NCBI GenBank assembly: GCA_009780115.1
Contig: WRAQ01000014.1
Coordinates: forward strand, 1-63,589
Reading direction: 5' to 3'
Source of the DNA: Lachnospiraceae bacterium
GTDB lineage: Bacteria; Bacillota; Clostridia; Lachnospirales; Lachnospiraceae
Length of the DNA stretch: 63,589 nucleotides
Both the position numbers and the translations under genes were made by a program. Under the pieces are notes generated by a model that saw only the letters and a program-made list of their open reading frames with translations, was not told where the DNA came from and ran no database searches. Shown here piece after piece: positions 8,014 through 17,594 of the stretch. How positions within the stretch are numbered: position 1 is the stretch's first letter; the number at the start of each line of letters is the position of its first letter.

Positions 8014-8729
8014 ATTTTTTCCTCCTCTTTGAAATGCAAATAAGTATATTGATTCCGGCCGCCCCTTTTAGAAATATATAAAGCTTCATCGGCCCGTTTG
8101 GTATATTCGGAAGCACTTTGAACTTTTTCAGCGATACCGCTTGTTATGCCAATTGATACCGTCACAATATCCGTTACACTACTCTTGGAATGGGGAATTT
8201 TTAGCTCGCGGACCCGCTTAAGCAACCTTTCCGCTACTACCTTTGCCCCGCTTTCGTCCGCCCGCGGTAAGACAATTGTAAATTCTTCACCGCCATATCT
8301 TGCCGCAAAACCATCACCGGCCCGCAGTGAAAACTCCAGCGTATCGGCAACCAGTTTGAGGCAGTCATCCCCTGCGTTGTGTCCGTATGTGTCATTATAG
8401 TCTTTAAAACAATCAATATCAATCATCAGAACGCTAAGCGCTTCTTTTGTCCCGGCTAATTCCTGAATATAAGTCTCAAGGCCATTATCAAGAAAGCGCC
8501 GGTTAAAAAGGCCGGTTAACGCATCACGCAATGTCTTGCTGCGCAGTTCATTTGCCGATTTGTCAGAGATATTCGTGATTTTCCGGAATTGTTTCAAAAG
8601 TCTTCCATACTCAGTCACAATCCGCTTAAACTTCGCCGTTTCAAGTATAACACTTTTTTCCTCAACCTCCTGTAAATAGGCTAAGGCATTATCAAATATC
8701 TTTTGTTCCCTTCCGAATAAATCATCCAT
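8010..8729 (-). CDS. siaD: Diguanylate cyclase, SiaD-like
   Basis: Makes cyclic di-GMP from two GTP. A GGDEF domain occupies about residues 68-235, with an intact GGEEF active-site signature in ARYGGEEF and an RxxD inhibitory-site-like RAGD just upstream (spacing one residue longer than usual). The first 60 residues (DLFGREQKI, YGRLLKQFRKIT, SDK) match the N-terminus of the hybrid kinase encoded two genes upstream without gaps. ATG at 8729 follows GGAGG by 8 bp and overlaps siaA by 8 bp. A longer in-frame start at 8762 is less likely. Length 239 aa. Confidence 0.9.
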   Translation of the reverse strand: MDDLFGREQKIFDNALAYLQEVEEKSVILETAKFKRIVTEYGRLLKQFRKITNISDKSANELRSKTLRDALTGLFNRRFLDNGLETYIQELAGTKEALSVLMIDIDCFKDYNDTYGHNAGDDCLKLVADTLEFSLRAGDGFAARYGGEEFTIVLPRADESGAKVVAERLLKRVRELKIPHSKSSVTDIVTVSIGITSGIAEKVQSASEYTKRADEALYISKRGGRNQYTYLHFKEEEKI

Positions 8730-10716
8730 CTGTTTTCGCCTCCGGCTGCGGTTTAAAACCAATCAATTGAAAGTCGTCCCGCCGGGGCTGGCTGCCGCGA
8801 TGTATTTCAAATGCTTGCCAGACCGTTTCGATTATGTCAGATTGAGGTATATTATGATTTTCTAAAATTATTTTTTTAAACCGGTTGTAGCCAAAGGGCA
8901 AGGTTGCTTTACCGCCGATTTGGTCATACAAACCATCGGTAGCAACGTAGTATTTATTATCCGGGTTAGGCGGAATATTAACTGTCTTGATATCATTTTT
9001 GCTTTTCAGCTTACCTTCGCCGACGGAAATATTCTGCCCTTTATATTGGTGCGTTTCCTTTCCATCACAGACAAATACATGCATATGCCCGGATGAAAGT
9101 GTTACCGCTCCCGTATTGGCAATATACAAAATAGCGATATCGCAGCCGTCATTAATTTCTCCGATGTTCCGGCCTTTTAATGTATTATCTTCCGTCTCAA
9201 CATGGAGGACATTAATAAGCCTTTTTTCAAGCTGCCATATTATCTCGGCGGTATCCTGGTAATTACTTTGTTTGACCACTGCTTCAAGTGCCGAGACAAC
9301 CAGCATTGTCAGCAGGGCACCGGGTGTCCCGTGCCCCGTACAGTCACAAACACAAAGGACACAACCTTCGTCAAACTTCTTTAACCAATATATATCCCCG
9401 CCTACGATATCACGCGGGTCCCATTTCACAGCATGATCCGAAAACGCTTCCGCGAACATAGTATTTTTCGGCAATAAACTTCCTTGGATCCGGCTGGCAT
9501 AAATAATGCCGGATAATAATGTATCTTTTGCCTCTTCTGCTTCCATGGTTTTCTGTTCCGCGATATTTATCATATTTTTGAGCTTGCCGACCATATCACG
9601 CAATGAGTCTGCTAATATACCAACTTCATCTTCCCGTTCAACATTAAGCGGTGTATCCAATTCACCATGTGCGACAGCCCCGGCATAACGGATGGTGGTA
9701 CTAAGGGCCTTTGTTACCCCGCTTACCGCCAGCCAGACCAGCACCGCTATCAAGAGAATAACCAATATTACCATTATTGTATTAATCCGGGCTACTTCAT
9801 TTATTGTTTTATGAAAATCACTAATTGATGAAACAATAATCGGAAACCACTCGGTCGATTGGCAACGCTCGATAAAGATAATCGAAGGAATCCCGTCAAT
9901 TTCTATTTCAAAAACCAGCGCTTCATCGGTTACACCGGAAATAATATTAAGAATTTCATCAGAGATTTCTTCGCCAAGTTTCTCATCATCATTGTGTCCG
10001 ATGATAATCCCGCTTTCATTGACAATCATTGCATAACCATAAGCATCAAGTAATGTTACCGGAACGACATAACGGGTATTGATTTCCCTGATTTGTAAAG
10101 CGGCCATCATTACGCCGATAATCGGCCCGTCTTTGCCGTCATAGATTGGAATCGAAACAAAGGAAGCAAGCCGGCCGGTCTGGCGGCTCACTTCAACCGG
10201 GGAAATAAAGCTGTTGCCTTTCAGACTTTCAATAAAATATTCGCGGTCGGCCCTAACCTGGCCGGCACTGCCGGAGGTGCTTGCGATAATGACCCCGTCG
10301 GTATTTAAAGCTATCATACTATTATATAACGGCTGCCGTTCAATCAACTCCAGCATTTGCGTTTCCAGCACGCTGGGGATCCATTCTTCATCATTCGCTG
10401 ATGTATAACTTATAGCTTTAACCGCCGGTATCCAAAACTCAGCCCCTTCTTCCAAATCAGGGGCAAGGACCCATTCTTCCAGCAAATTGTATTTCAGATT
10501 CGGGGAGGAAGCAAGAGTCGAAAGGTCAAAACGAGCAGTAGCGATTGTCATATCAAGCATTTCCCGCAGCCCCTGTACTGAACGAAGCCCGTCACTGATT
10601 CCCGCTTTATTAATCCGCTCGGCGGTTGTCCGGTAAGCAACAATACCCATCAGGGTCCCGCCAACAACAATTGCACACAATATCGGTACAAGTAATCTCA
10701 TCTGGATTGTTTTCAT
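8722..10716 (-). CDS. siaA: Membrane PP2C-type phosphatase with Cache and HAMP domains, SiaA-like
   Basis: Sensor phosphatase expected to dephosphorylate SiaC in response to an external ligand. The order is an N-terminal TM segment (about 5-25), an extracellular double-Cache-type region (about 35-295), a second TM (IMVILVILLIAVLVWLAV), a HAMP linker, and a SpoIIE-like PPM phosphatase (about 430-655). Metal-binding motifs DIVGGD and CDCTGHGTPGAL are intact. ATG at 10716 (MKTIQMRLL) is 6-7 bp after AAGGGA; an upstream in-frame ATG at 10734 has its purine tract too close. The product is 664 aa from the chosen start. It directly follows the hybrid kinase. Confidence 0.9.
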   Translation of the reverse strand: MKTIQMRLLVPILCAIVVGGTLMGIVAYRTTAERINKAGISDGLRSVQGLREMLDMTIATARFDLSTLASSPNLKYNLLEEWVLAPDLEEGAEFWIPAVKAISYTSANDEEWIPSVLETQMLELIERQPLYNSMIALNTDGVIIASTSGSAGQVRADREYFIESLKGNSFISPVEVSRQTGRLASFVSIPIYDGKDGPIIGVMMAALQIREINTRYVVPVTLLDAYGYAMIVNESGIIIGHNDDEKLGEEISDEILNIISGVTDEALVFEIEIDGIPSIIFIERCQSTEWFPIIVSSISDFHKTINEVARINTIMVILVILLIAVLVWLAVSGVTKALSTTIRYAGAVAHGELDTPLNVEREDEVGILADSLRDMVGKLKNMINIAEQKTMEAEEAKDTLLSGIIYASRIQGSLLPKNTMFAEAFSDHAVKWDPRDIVGGDIYWLKKFDEGCVLCVCDCTGHGTPGALLTMLVVSALEAVVKQSNYQDTAEIIWQLEKRLINVLHVETEDNTLKGRNIGEINDGCDIAILYIANTGAVTLSSGHMHVFVCDGKETHQYKGQNISVGEGKLKSKNDIKTVNIPPNPDNKYYVATDGLYDQIGGKATLPFGYNRFKKIILENHNIPQSDIIETVWQAFEIHRGSQPRRDDFQLIGFKPQPEAKTDG

Positions 10717-10736
10717 CAAAAATCCCTTTTTCATTC

Positions 10737-12473
10737 CTAATTTTTACCTCTCATTGCTTTTATAGCAGCAAGAATTTTTGCCATCTCTGTCTTAATCTCT
10801 TTAAGCATTGACTCATCATAACCGTCATCTGTCCCGGTGCTAAATATATTTTCGATAACAAGTAAAAGTTCCGGCAATCTTGTTGTTCCAAGTATTGTTG
10901 CAACACTTTTCATTTGATGGGCAATACCATAAGCCCTTTGGTATTCCCCTTTTTCTATCATTTGCCCCAAACTTTGAATCTCTAGCGGGGCATCCTGGAA
11001 AAAACGGCCTAACAGCTTGAAATATACTTCTTCATTACCGGCGACAAATTCCAAACCAATTGCCTTATCAATAACCATTTCATCCGTTTTGGCTTCGGAA
11101 TCCGGCTCTAATATGCCTTCCCGGGACGGTGTCAGGTATTTGCCGAGACATGCCCATAATTCGCGCGGTTTAAAAGGTTTCGTTATATAATCAGTCATTC
11201 CGGCCTTCAAGCATTTGTCTTTTGCTTCTTTCATTGCATTTGCCGTCATCGCGATAATTGGTGCCGTTACACCAATACGCAATAATTCTTTGGTTGCCTG
11301 AATCCCATCCATAACCGGCATATGCAAATCAACAAAAATAAGGTCGAACGGCTCTTCCGCATTTACTACTATATCAACGGCAACTTTTCCGTTTTCAGCT
11401 ATCACCACCTTAAGCCCGAGTTTTTCAAAATTTTCTCTCGCTACAAGCTGATTAGTTTCATTATCTTCGCACAATAAAACCGTCCCGCTAAAGGAAGGAT
11501 GCCCTAAGTGAGGGTTATATGTAACCATATCTTCAACCGGTTCACTTTTCTCATCCGCAACATTAAATAACACCGAAAATGAAAATTTACTGCCTTTTCC
11601 CGGTGTGCTTTCAACTGCTATTTCGCCGCCCATCATTTCAACAATTGTTTTTGTGATCGACAATCCAAGTCCTGTCCCGCCAAAATTACGGGTGGTACTT
11701 TTATCAGCCTGTTCAAATGGCCGGAAAATTTTCTCACATTGCCCGGCAGTCAAGCCAATCCCGGTATCAATTATTTCAAAAACAATTTTCACTACAGAAA
11801 TACTATCGGCGGCTTCTTGTTTTGCCCTAAGCGTTACCGAACCTTCGTTGGTAAACTTAAGCGCATTAGAGAGAAAATTAAGCAACGCCTGGCGTAATCT
11901 TGTCGGGTCGCCGATAATTTTATTAACTAGATTTGTTTCATTATAAAAATTAAGGCTCAATGATTTCTCTTCAGCCTTATTAGTTATAACTGTTTTGCAT
12001 TCCGCAAATACTGTATGCAAATCAAAGGGGATATTTTCCAGGACTAAGGCCCCGGCATCAATCTTGGACAAATCTAATATATCATTAATGATTGCTAACA
12101 AACCGTCGGCACTTCGCTTGATATTGACCAGATACCCTCTTTGTTTTTCATTAAGGCAATCATCATCTAAAGCTAAGTCGGTCAGGCCAATCACACCATT
12201 CATCGGGGTCCTGATTTCATGGCTCATGCTGGCAAGGAAAGAAGCCCTCGCTTCAGCGGCGGCCTCCGCCCGCTCTTTTGCCGTCAAGGATACATAGGCC
12301 GCTTTGTCGGAGCTCTTCGTTATCCGGCGCAACTGCTTTAACAATCTTTTATATTCATTAACCATAATGCCGTATTCGTCAACATTGAGCTTTGCACCAT
12401 GATGCAAACCAATTAGATATTCTGATGCGGCATCTAATATTTTTTGTTCCCGTTCAAACAAGTCATAATCCAA
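10737..12473 (-). CDS. Soluble hybrid histidine kinase with receiver and Hpt domains
   Basis: Multi-step phosphorelay protein of 578 aa without TM segments. Domains in order: a short N-terminal module (1-60), HisKA with SHEIRTP (His85), HATPase with the GTGLGLSI box, a receiver ([12 protein letters not shown]-type acceptor Asp in [11 protein letters not shown]), and a C-terminal Hpt with IAHQMKSVA. The N-terminal module, DLFEREQKI then [12 protein letters not shown] and SDK at 55-57, is nearly superimposable on that of the diguanylate cyclase in the same operon. TTG at 12473 is 8 bp after GGAGG. It heads the sia operon. Its output partner is not obvious, since no separate DNA-binding regulator is in the window. 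Confidence 0.9.
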   Translation of the reverse strand: MDYDLFEREQKILDAASEYLIGLHHGAKLNVDEYGIMVNEYKRLLKQLRRITKSSDKAAYVSLTAKERAEAAAEARASFLASMSHEIRTPMNGVIGLTDLALDDDCLNEKQRGYLVNIKRSADGLLAIINDILDLSKIDAGALVLENIPFDLHTVFAECKTVITNKAEEKSLSLNFYNETNLVNKIIGDPTRLRQALLNFLSNALKFTNEGSVTLRAKQEAADSISVVKIVFEIIDTGIGLTAGQCEKIFRPFEQADKSTTRNFGGTGLGLSITKTIVEMMGGEIAVESTPGKGSKFSFSVLFNVADEKSEPVEDMVTYNPHLGHPSFSGTVLLCEDNETNQLVARENFEKLGLKVVIAENGKVAVDIVVNAEEPFDLIFVDLHMPVMDGIQATKELLRIGVTAPIIAMTANAMKEAKDKCLKAGMTDYITKPFKPRELWACLGKYLTPSREGILEPDSEAKTDEMVIDKAIGLEFVAGNEEVYFKLLGRFFQDAPLEIQSLGQMIEKGEYQRAYGIAHQMKSVATILGTTRLPELLLVIENIFSTGTDDGYDESMLKEIKTEMAKILAAIKAMRGKN

Positions 12474-12519
12474 AAAACTACCTCCTAATTAATCCCTCCT
12501 CTTTATTCTACAATATTCT

Positions 12520-12525
12520 ATTATA
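12520..12525 (-). promoter_or_regulatory. Possible -10 box of the hybrid kinase/sia operon
   Basis: A perfect minus-strand TATAAT lies about 45 bp upstream of the TTG start. No good -35 is present at 17 bp, but two GTGTAAAA motifs occur about 20 and 40 bp upstream of the -10. This could indicate an activator-dependent promoter. Confidence 0.4.
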
Positions 12526-12572
12526 CTTAGTTTGGATGATTTTACACATATTAGGGGTTTTTTTACACAAGA

Positions 12573-12596
12573 AAGGGTTTGCCTTAGCAAACCCTT
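12573..12596 (-). terminator. Probable terminator of pnp
   Basis: Perfect 10-bp-stem hairpin (AAGGGTTTGC, loop of four, GCAAACCCTT) located 34 bp after the pnp stop. The following minus-strand sequence, TTTCTTGTGT, is only moderately U-rich. Confidence 0.55.
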
Positions 12597-12629
12597 CTCC
12601 TTTAATGATTACTTTGTGCGCTAGTTTTC

Positions 12630-14729
12630 TTACATATTTTCAGGGACATCTTTCATCGAGAAGCTCATCCGGCCCATTTTATCCTTACCTTGGCAAATTA
12701 CTGTTACTTTGTCACCCAGGTTAACGGCATCTTCGACTTTGTCAATTCTCCTTTTTGCGATTTTGGAAATGTGGACCATTCCCTCTTTACCCGGGGCAAA
12801 TTCGACAAAACAGCCAAATTCCTTGATGCTAACCACGGTACCGGTGAAAATTTGGCCGCTTTTAAATTCAGTAGTGATTGTTTCAACCATTTCGACCGCT
12901 TTATTCATCATCTCAAGGTCAGTTCCGCAAATTGAAACTGTGCCATCGTCAGTAATGTCAATCTTGACACCGGTCCGGGCAATAATTTCATTAATCGTTT
13001 TCCCGCGCTGGCCAACCACATCACCAATTTTTTCCGGGTCAATTGAAATCGCGATGATTTTCGGGGCATATTCGCTGACTTCCGGACGCGGTTCAGCAAT
13101 ACAAGGGGACATTATCTCATTCAGAATATAAGTCCGTGCCTCTTTGGTATTTTTAATCGCCGCTTCAACGATTTCTTTCGTAAGGCCATGAACTTTCAAG
13201 TCCATTTGAATCGCAGTGATACCATCATGGGTTCCGGCAACTTTAAAGTCCATATCACCGAAAAAGTCCTCAAGCCCTTGGATATCAGAAAGCAAAACAA
13301 ACTCATCAATACTATCCCCGGTCACCATTCCGCATGATATTCCGGCAACCGCTTTCTTAATCGGGACACCGGCCGCCATCAGCGAAAGGCTGGAAGCACA
13401 AACTGCCGCCTGTGAGGTTGAACCATTTGACTCAAATGTTTCCGAAACAGTCCGGATTGCATAAGGGAAATCTTCCAGGCTGGGAAGAACGGGAATCAAA
13501 GCTTTTTCCGCTAAGGCACCATGGCCGATTTCACGGCGGCCCGGGCCCCGGCTTGGCCTTGTTTCACCAACCGAATAGGACGGGAAATTGTAATGATGCA
13601 TATATCTTTTATTTATTTCATTTTCGTCTAAGCCATCGATACGCTGCATTTCTGACATTGGCGCAAGTGTCGTAACCGTGCAAATCTGCGTTTGGCCGCG
13701 GGTAAACATACCGGCCCCGTGAACACGGGGAATTAAATCAATTTCCGCTGCTAAATGACGAATCTGATCCATTGCCCGCCCATCAGGACGTTTCTTGTCT
13801 TTCAGAATCATTTTGCGGACAGTTTTCTTTTGATATTGATAAATTGCTTCACCCAAAGAACCTAGATATTCAGCATTATCGGCAAAAGCTTCTTCAAGGC
13901 GGGATGTAATATTCCTGATATTTTCCTGGCGGACTTGTTTTTCATCGGTAAAAACTGCTTTTTCCATTTCATCAGGGGTAACAATTTTTTCGATTTCGGT
14001 AAATAATTCCGCCGGAAGAGCCTGGCTTTCATATTCATGTTTCGGTTTTCCAACTGCGGCAACGATTTCATTGATAAATTCAATCACCGATTGATTAACT
14101 TCATGAGCTTTGTAGATTGCTTCGAGCATCTTAGCTTCCGGCACTTCGTTGGCATTTGCTTCTATCATCGCGATTTTGTCACTAGTTGAAGCAACGGTCA
14201 GGTTCAAATCGCCGTTTTTCCACTGCTCTTGACTTGGATTAACGATAAATTCACCGTCAACCAAACCAATTTGGGTCATTGCACAAGGGCCGTTAAAAGG
14301 AATGTCGGATATGCAAGTCGCAATCGCTGTCCCAACCATCGCCGTAAGTTCCGGGCGGCACAACGGGTCAACTGAAAGAACCAGGTTGTTCAGGGTAACG
14401 TCATTCCGGTAATCATCCGGAAATAAGGGGCGCATCGGGCGGTCAATAACCCGGCAGGTAAGAACCGCATTTTCGCTGGCTCTTCCTTCTCTTTTGTTGA
14501 AGCCGCCGGGGACTTTTCCAACCGAATATAATTTTTCTTCATATTCAACTCCCAGCGGGAAATAATCAATCCCTTCCCGGGGCTTGTCCGATGAAGTTGC
14601 GGTACACAAAACTGTTGTATCTCCATAATACACTAAAGCACAGCCATTCGCCTGCTTACCGACACGGCCGATGTCAACCCTCAGGGTATGCCCGGCTAAT
14701 TCCTTTGTAAATGTTTTGTAATCGTTCAT
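12630..14729 (-). CDS. pnp: Polyribonucleotide nucleotidyltransferase (PNPase)
   Basis: Phosphorolytic 3'-5' exoribonuclease of RNA turnover. The 699-aa protein has two RNase PH domains, an alpha-helical linker, a KH domain (VVGQRGKTINEI near residue 560) and a C-terminal S1 domain (FTGTVVSIKEFGCFVEF). The second RNase PH core has the GGIR-equivalent and the DIQGLEDFFGDMDFKVAGT active-site segment. ATG at 14729 is preferred; the longer frame would start at TTG 14756 inside the purine-rich Shine-Dalgarno region. It lies downstream of rpsO, the common bacterial order. Confidence 0.97.
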   Translation of the reverse strand: MNDYKTFTKELAGHTLRVDIGRVGKQANGCALVYYGDTTVLCTATSSDKPREGIDYFPLGVEYEEKLYSVGKVPGGFNKREGRASENAVLTCRVIDRPMRPLFPDDYRNDVTLNNLVLSVDPLCRPELTAMVGTAIATCISDIPFNGPCAMTQIGLVDGEFIVNPSQEQWKNGDLNLTVASTSDKIAMIEANANEVPEAKMLEAIYKAHEVNQSVIEFINEIVAAVGKPKHEYESQALPAELFTEIEKIVTPDEMEKAVFTDEKQVRQENIRNITSRLEEAFADNAEYLGSLGEAIYQYQKKTVRKMILKDKKRPDGRAMDQIRHLAAEIDLIPRVHGAGMFTRGQTQICTVTTLAPMSEMQRIDGLDENEINKRYMHHYNFPSYSVGETRPSRGPGRREIGHGALAEKALIPVLPSLEDFPYAIRTVSETFESNGSTSQAAVCASSLSLMAAGVPIKKAVAGISCGMVTGDSIDEFVLLSDIQGLEDFFGDMDFKVAGTHDGITAIQMDLKVHGLTKEIVEAAIKNTKEARTYILNEIMSPCIAEPRPEVSEYAPKIIAISIDPEKIGDVVGQRGKTINEIIARTGVKIDITDDGTVSICGTDLEMMNKAVEMVETITTEFKSGQIFTGTVVSIKEFGCFVEFAPGKEGMVHISKIAKRRIDKVEDAVNLGDKVTVICQGKDKMGRMSFSMKDVPENM

Positions 14730-14776
14730 TCTTTTCTCTCTCTTCTCTCTCTCCAATATCTCTTCATTTTACGCAT

Positions 14777-14802
14777 AAAAGCGCCTGCTAAAAAGCAGAC
14801 GC
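14777..14802 (-). terminator. Hairpin terminator between rpsO and pnp
   Basis: On the minus strand GCGTCTGC and GCAGGCGC form an 8-bp stem followed by TTTTAT. The U-tract is short, so partial readthrough into pnp is likely. Confidence 0.7.
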
Positions 14803-14818
14803 TATTATTATCTACCAC

Positions 14819-15085
14819 CTATTTTCTAATATTCAGCCTGCTAATCAGGTCACGGTATCTTTCGATATCTTTCCCTTTTAAATAATTCAGCAAGCCTTTT
14901 CTTTGGCCAATCATCTTGAGCATCCCGCGTGCGGAATGGAAATCTTTTGGATTTACTTTGAGATGTTCGGTAAGTTCCGAAATTCTGGCAGTAAGTACGG
15001 CAACCTGAACTTCCGGTGAACCGGTATCACCCTCGCCGCGGGCATATTCCTTGATAATAGCTGTTTTCTTTTCCTTTGAAATCAT
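14819..15085 (-). CDS. rpsO: 30S ribosomal protein S15
   Basis: Primary 16S rRNA-binding protein of the small subunit platform. The sequence of 88 aa from ATG 15085 ([10 protein letters not shown]) shows the family signature: [14 protein letters not shown], the [14 protein letters not shown] helix-turn and [15 protein letters not shown] lies 9-10 bp before the ATG. A longer open frame continues upstream through the leader but is not supported by a start signal. It is upstream of pnp. Confidence 0.98.
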   Translation of the reverse strand: MISKEKKTAIIKEYARGEGDTGSPEVQVAVLTARISELTEHLKVNPKDFHSARGMLKMIGQRKGLLNYLKGKDIERYRDLISRLNIRK

Positions 15086-15199
15086 AAATATAACCTCCGT
15101 TATTTTGTAAAGTCCGCCGCTAGGCGATACTTTTAGCACCTCCAGACCCTGGTATCGGTGGAGAATCCAACACCAGCGCAAAGGGTTCTTTAACACATC
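15086..15199 (-). promoter_or_regulatory. Structured 5' leader of rpsO
   Basis: The mRNA leader of about 114 nt contains several complementary blocks: GGTG/CACC, CTCCA/TGGAG and GGTATCG/CGATACC-like segments. Autoregulatory leaders of rpsO bound by S15 are known in several bacterial groups; whether this one acts that way is inference. Confidence 0.45.
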
Positions 15200-15205
15200 T
15201 TATCC

Positions 15206-15234
15206 ACTATAGCACATTATTAACCTAATGTAAA
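15206..15234 (-). promoter_or_regulatory. Probable sigma-A promoter of rpsO
   Basis: Minus-strand TTTACA (15234-15229) and TATAGT (15211-15206) with a 17-bp spacer, giving a predicted start near 15199. Confidence 0.6.
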
Positions 15235-15271
15235 GTTTTATTTTTAAAACCTATTCACAGTTATATCTTAT

Positions 15272-15394
15272 GTAAGCAAACCAGACAATAAACACTATCT
15301 GTTGCTATGGCCTAACTGGTGTAAAATAAAAGTTTTCTTCCGGGAAGAAGGCGGCCTAATGCAACTCATAGTTGTTTTTGCCTTCTTTGCATAC
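15272..15394. repeat. Family A palindromic element, copy A4
   Basis: Left arm GTAAGCAAACCAGACAATAAAC and right arm GTTTTTGCCTTCTTTGCATAC, split by about 75 bp of inner sequence. GTTGCTATGGCC on the left pairs with GGCCTAATGCAAC on the right. It lies between the NlpC/P60 gene and the rpsO promoter, the only other content of this 343-bp interval. Confidence 0.8.
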
Positions 15395-15428
15395 TCAAAA
15401 AAATGAATAGTAACTATTGGGGGCATAT

Positions 15429-16475
15429 TTAATCGTATAAAACGCGGGTAATTTTGTGCGGGGTCCGGTAATTGTAACGCGAAATCTTGATTCCGGTCCG
15501 GGCAGTACTTGCGTGGATAACCTGGCCGCCGCCGATATAAATTGCAACATGGTCAATCCGTCCGCCCCGGGCATAGAAAATCAAATCACCGGCTTTTATC
15601 TCTGATAGTGATATCTTCGTCCCGGCACCGGCTTGCTGTGCCGAGCTGCGCGGCAGCCTGACACCGAAATTCCGGAAGACACTTTGGACAAAACCGGAGC
15701 AGTCCGCACCTCTTGTCAGGCTCGTCCCCCCCCAAACATAAGGGTTCCCAAGGAACTGCTTGGCATATTCGCAAACATCGACCCGGATATCCGATACACC
15801 CTCACCATACAAAAGCTCGGTCATCGTGATTGCCGTGCGCAAATCATATTTAACTTCTACAAATTCGCCTGAAACATAAGCAAATTCGGCATCCAGATAA
15901 ATCATTATCCAGCCATTATCCAAAATTTCTTCAACTTCAAGTACTTCACCGCGCGGGACCTGCGTAATAACATCACAGTCTGTATTCGGCTCTTCCCTGA
16001 CCTTCAGGGAATCAGTAGTCACCACCGCAACTAAAGTTGCCAGCTCCTGCGCCCTGCGGATAGCGGCAAAACCAGTGGAAAGAAACTCGGTCTTAACAAA
16101 CCCTTCAACATTTCCCGAAACAATAAAACTCCACTCACCCTCTTCAAACATCACTTCACAAGCGGCGTTTCTGGGCAATTTGCCGACTAAACGGCCATTA
16201 CTTGCCGCTATCGACCGGATATTCAAGTTGTTTGAGTCGGTAATATTGCATAAACCCAGATTGGTATAGCCAAAAGAAGAACCTTCAGCCTGTTCGGCCG
16301 CTTCAAGATAATCTTCAATTGATAATTGGGACATAAAAAGTGAATCAATACCAGCCGGCATTACAATCTGCGCTAAGGTCAAACTGTCATTTTCCCGCGC
16401 TTCGGCAGTAATTGGCTGAAGACCTGCACAAACTAAGAATATTACGATAAGTATTTTTAATACGGATTTGTACAC
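15429..16475 (-). CDS. Secreted SH3/NlpC-P60 cell-wall hydrolase
   Basis: Probable exported D,L-endopeptidase acting on peptidoglycan stem peptides. The signal peptide spans about residues 1-26 (ending ITAEA). Two bacterial SH3-like domains follow (about 95-150 and 157-208), then a C-terminal NlpC/P60 domain (about 228-348) with the catalytic Cys in ADCSGFVQ, His in DHVAIYIG and a third polar His in VIHAST. The protein is 348 aa. GTG at 16475 is 7 bp after GGAGG. It has its own consensus promoter. Confidence 0.93.
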   Translation of the reverse strand: MYKSVLKILIVIFLVCAGLQPITAEARENDSLTLAQIVMPAGIDSLFMSQLSIEDYLEAAEQAEGSSFGYTNLGLCNITDSNNLNIRSIAASNGRLVGKLPRNAACEVMFEEGEWSFIVSGNVEGFVKTEFLSTGFAAIRRAQELATLVAVVTTDSLKVREEPNTDCDVITQVPRGEVLEVEEILDNGWIMIYLDAEFAYVSGEFVEVKYDLRTAITMTELLYGEGVSDIRVDVCEYAKQFLGNPYVWGGTSLTRGADCSGFVQSVFRNFGVRLPRSSAQQAGAGTKISLSEIKAGDLIFYARGGRIDHVAIYIGGGQVIHASTARTGIKISRYNYRTPHKITRVLYD

Positions 16476-16531
16476 TCAATGACCTCCGCATGTGCCTGGT
16501 GTAAATGTTACGAAATTGTTACGATATTTTC

Positions 16532-16560
16532 ATTATAACTGCCATCTTGCTCCCTGTCAA
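16532..16560 (-). promoter_or_regulatory. Consensus sigma-A promoter of the NlpC/P60 gene
   Basis: Perfect TTGACA (16560-16555) and TATAAT (16537-16532) on the minus strand with a 17-bp spacer, about 57 bp before the GTG start. Confidence 0.85.
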
Positions 16561-16585
16561 GTCGTACAAACATAAATTAAATGAT

Positions 16586-17530
16586 TTATTTCCATAATCT
16601 CCCTGCTTCAATATCTTCATTCACCTGCTTTTTCAGTTCATCAATCCCGGAAAACTTTTTCTCGGGGCGGATAAATTCCCGCAGCATGACTTTCAGCGGC
16701 TGACCGTACAAATCTCCGGAAAAATCATAAATAAATGTTTCTGCGCCAGGGCGGCGTTCGCCGTCAATCGTCGGTTTTATCCCGATATTGCTGATTCCTT
16801 TAAATTCACCCGCCGGGGTCAAAACTTTACTAAGATATACACCGGCTTTCGGTAAAATCTTGGCTTCGGAAATAGTCAGGTTAGCCGTGGGAAACCCAAG
16901 TGTCCGGCCTAATTGATACCCGCCCGTCACTTTTCCGGCAAATGAATAAGGCCATCCAAGCAAATCATGAACCAATTGCATATTGCCGCTTATTACCGCT
17001 TCCCGCACATAAGACGAACTAATTTCCCGTTCGCCATAATAAATTTTTTCAATGATTTCGGCAGAAAATCCCTGCCCCCCCGTTGACCTTGCCTGCCCGG
17101 CTAACTCAAGCAGCAAATCGCTATTACCCGGCCTTGATTTTTGCCCCCCGGCACCAAAACGCAAATCCGTGCCGGCGCAGATAAAAGCCATATTCAACTT
17201 CCCAAGCAAGATATCCTTAACGAAAGACTCTGCCGGAATCGCGGCATTTATTTCATTCATCGGAAAATAAAAAAGAATATCAACACCAAGTTCTTCCAGT
17301 TTTTCTTCTTTTTCTTCAGCAGTTAAAAGTTGTCCCGCTTCGCCTTTGCCGAAAAATACTTCCGGCGGCGGGTCGAATGTCACCACTACGCTCTTAAGGC
17401 CATGCTTTTTTTGTAATCTTAGGATATTCAGTAATTTTTGATGCCCTAAATGAAGGCCATCGAATTTCCCGATTGCAATCGCCGTTTTTTCTTTACTATT
17501 TAATTTACCTAAGTCTCTGATTATTTTCAT
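16586..17530 (-). CDS. ribF: Bifunctional riboflavin kinase / FAD synthetase
   Basis: Converts riboflavin to FMN and FMN to FAD. The 314-aa protein has an N-terminal nucleotidyltransferase domain with GKFDGLHLGHQKLL (residues 22-35) and the SSSYVREAV segment, and a C-terminal riboflavin kinase domain with GRTLGFPTANL and the AETFIYDF motif. It follows truB, the usual Firmicutes neighbour, with the family C repeat in between. Confidence 0.96.
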   Translation of the reverse strand: MKIIRDLGKLNSKEKTAIAIGKFDGLHLGHQKLLNILRLQKKHGLKSVVVTFDPPPEVFFGKGEAGQLLTAEEKEEKLEELGVDILFYFPMNEINAAIPAESFVKDILLGKLNMAFICAGTDLRFGAGGQKSRPGNSDLLLELAGQARSTGGQGFSAEIIEKIYYGEREISSSYVREAVISGNMQLVHDLLGWPYSFAGKVTGGYQLGRTLGFPTANLTISEAKILPKAGVYLSKVLTPAGEFKGISNIGIKPTIDGERRPGAETFIYDFSGDLYGQPLKVMLREFIRPEKKFSGIDELKKQVNEDIEAGRLWK

Positions 17531-17542
17531 TTGAATTCCTAA

Positions 17543-17594
17543 ATGCCTATCTTAACAGGCATACAAATCAGGATTTAAAAGATTTATCTTTCAT
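17543..17594. repeat. Family C double-hairpin repeat, copy C2, overlapping the truB stop
   Basis: Hairpin ATGCCT..AGGCAT is followed by CAAATCAGGATT and AAAGAT TT ATCTTT. The sequence resembles C1 at 5473-5532. The second hairpin encodes the last residues of TruB (KDKSFKS). Confidence 0.65.
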
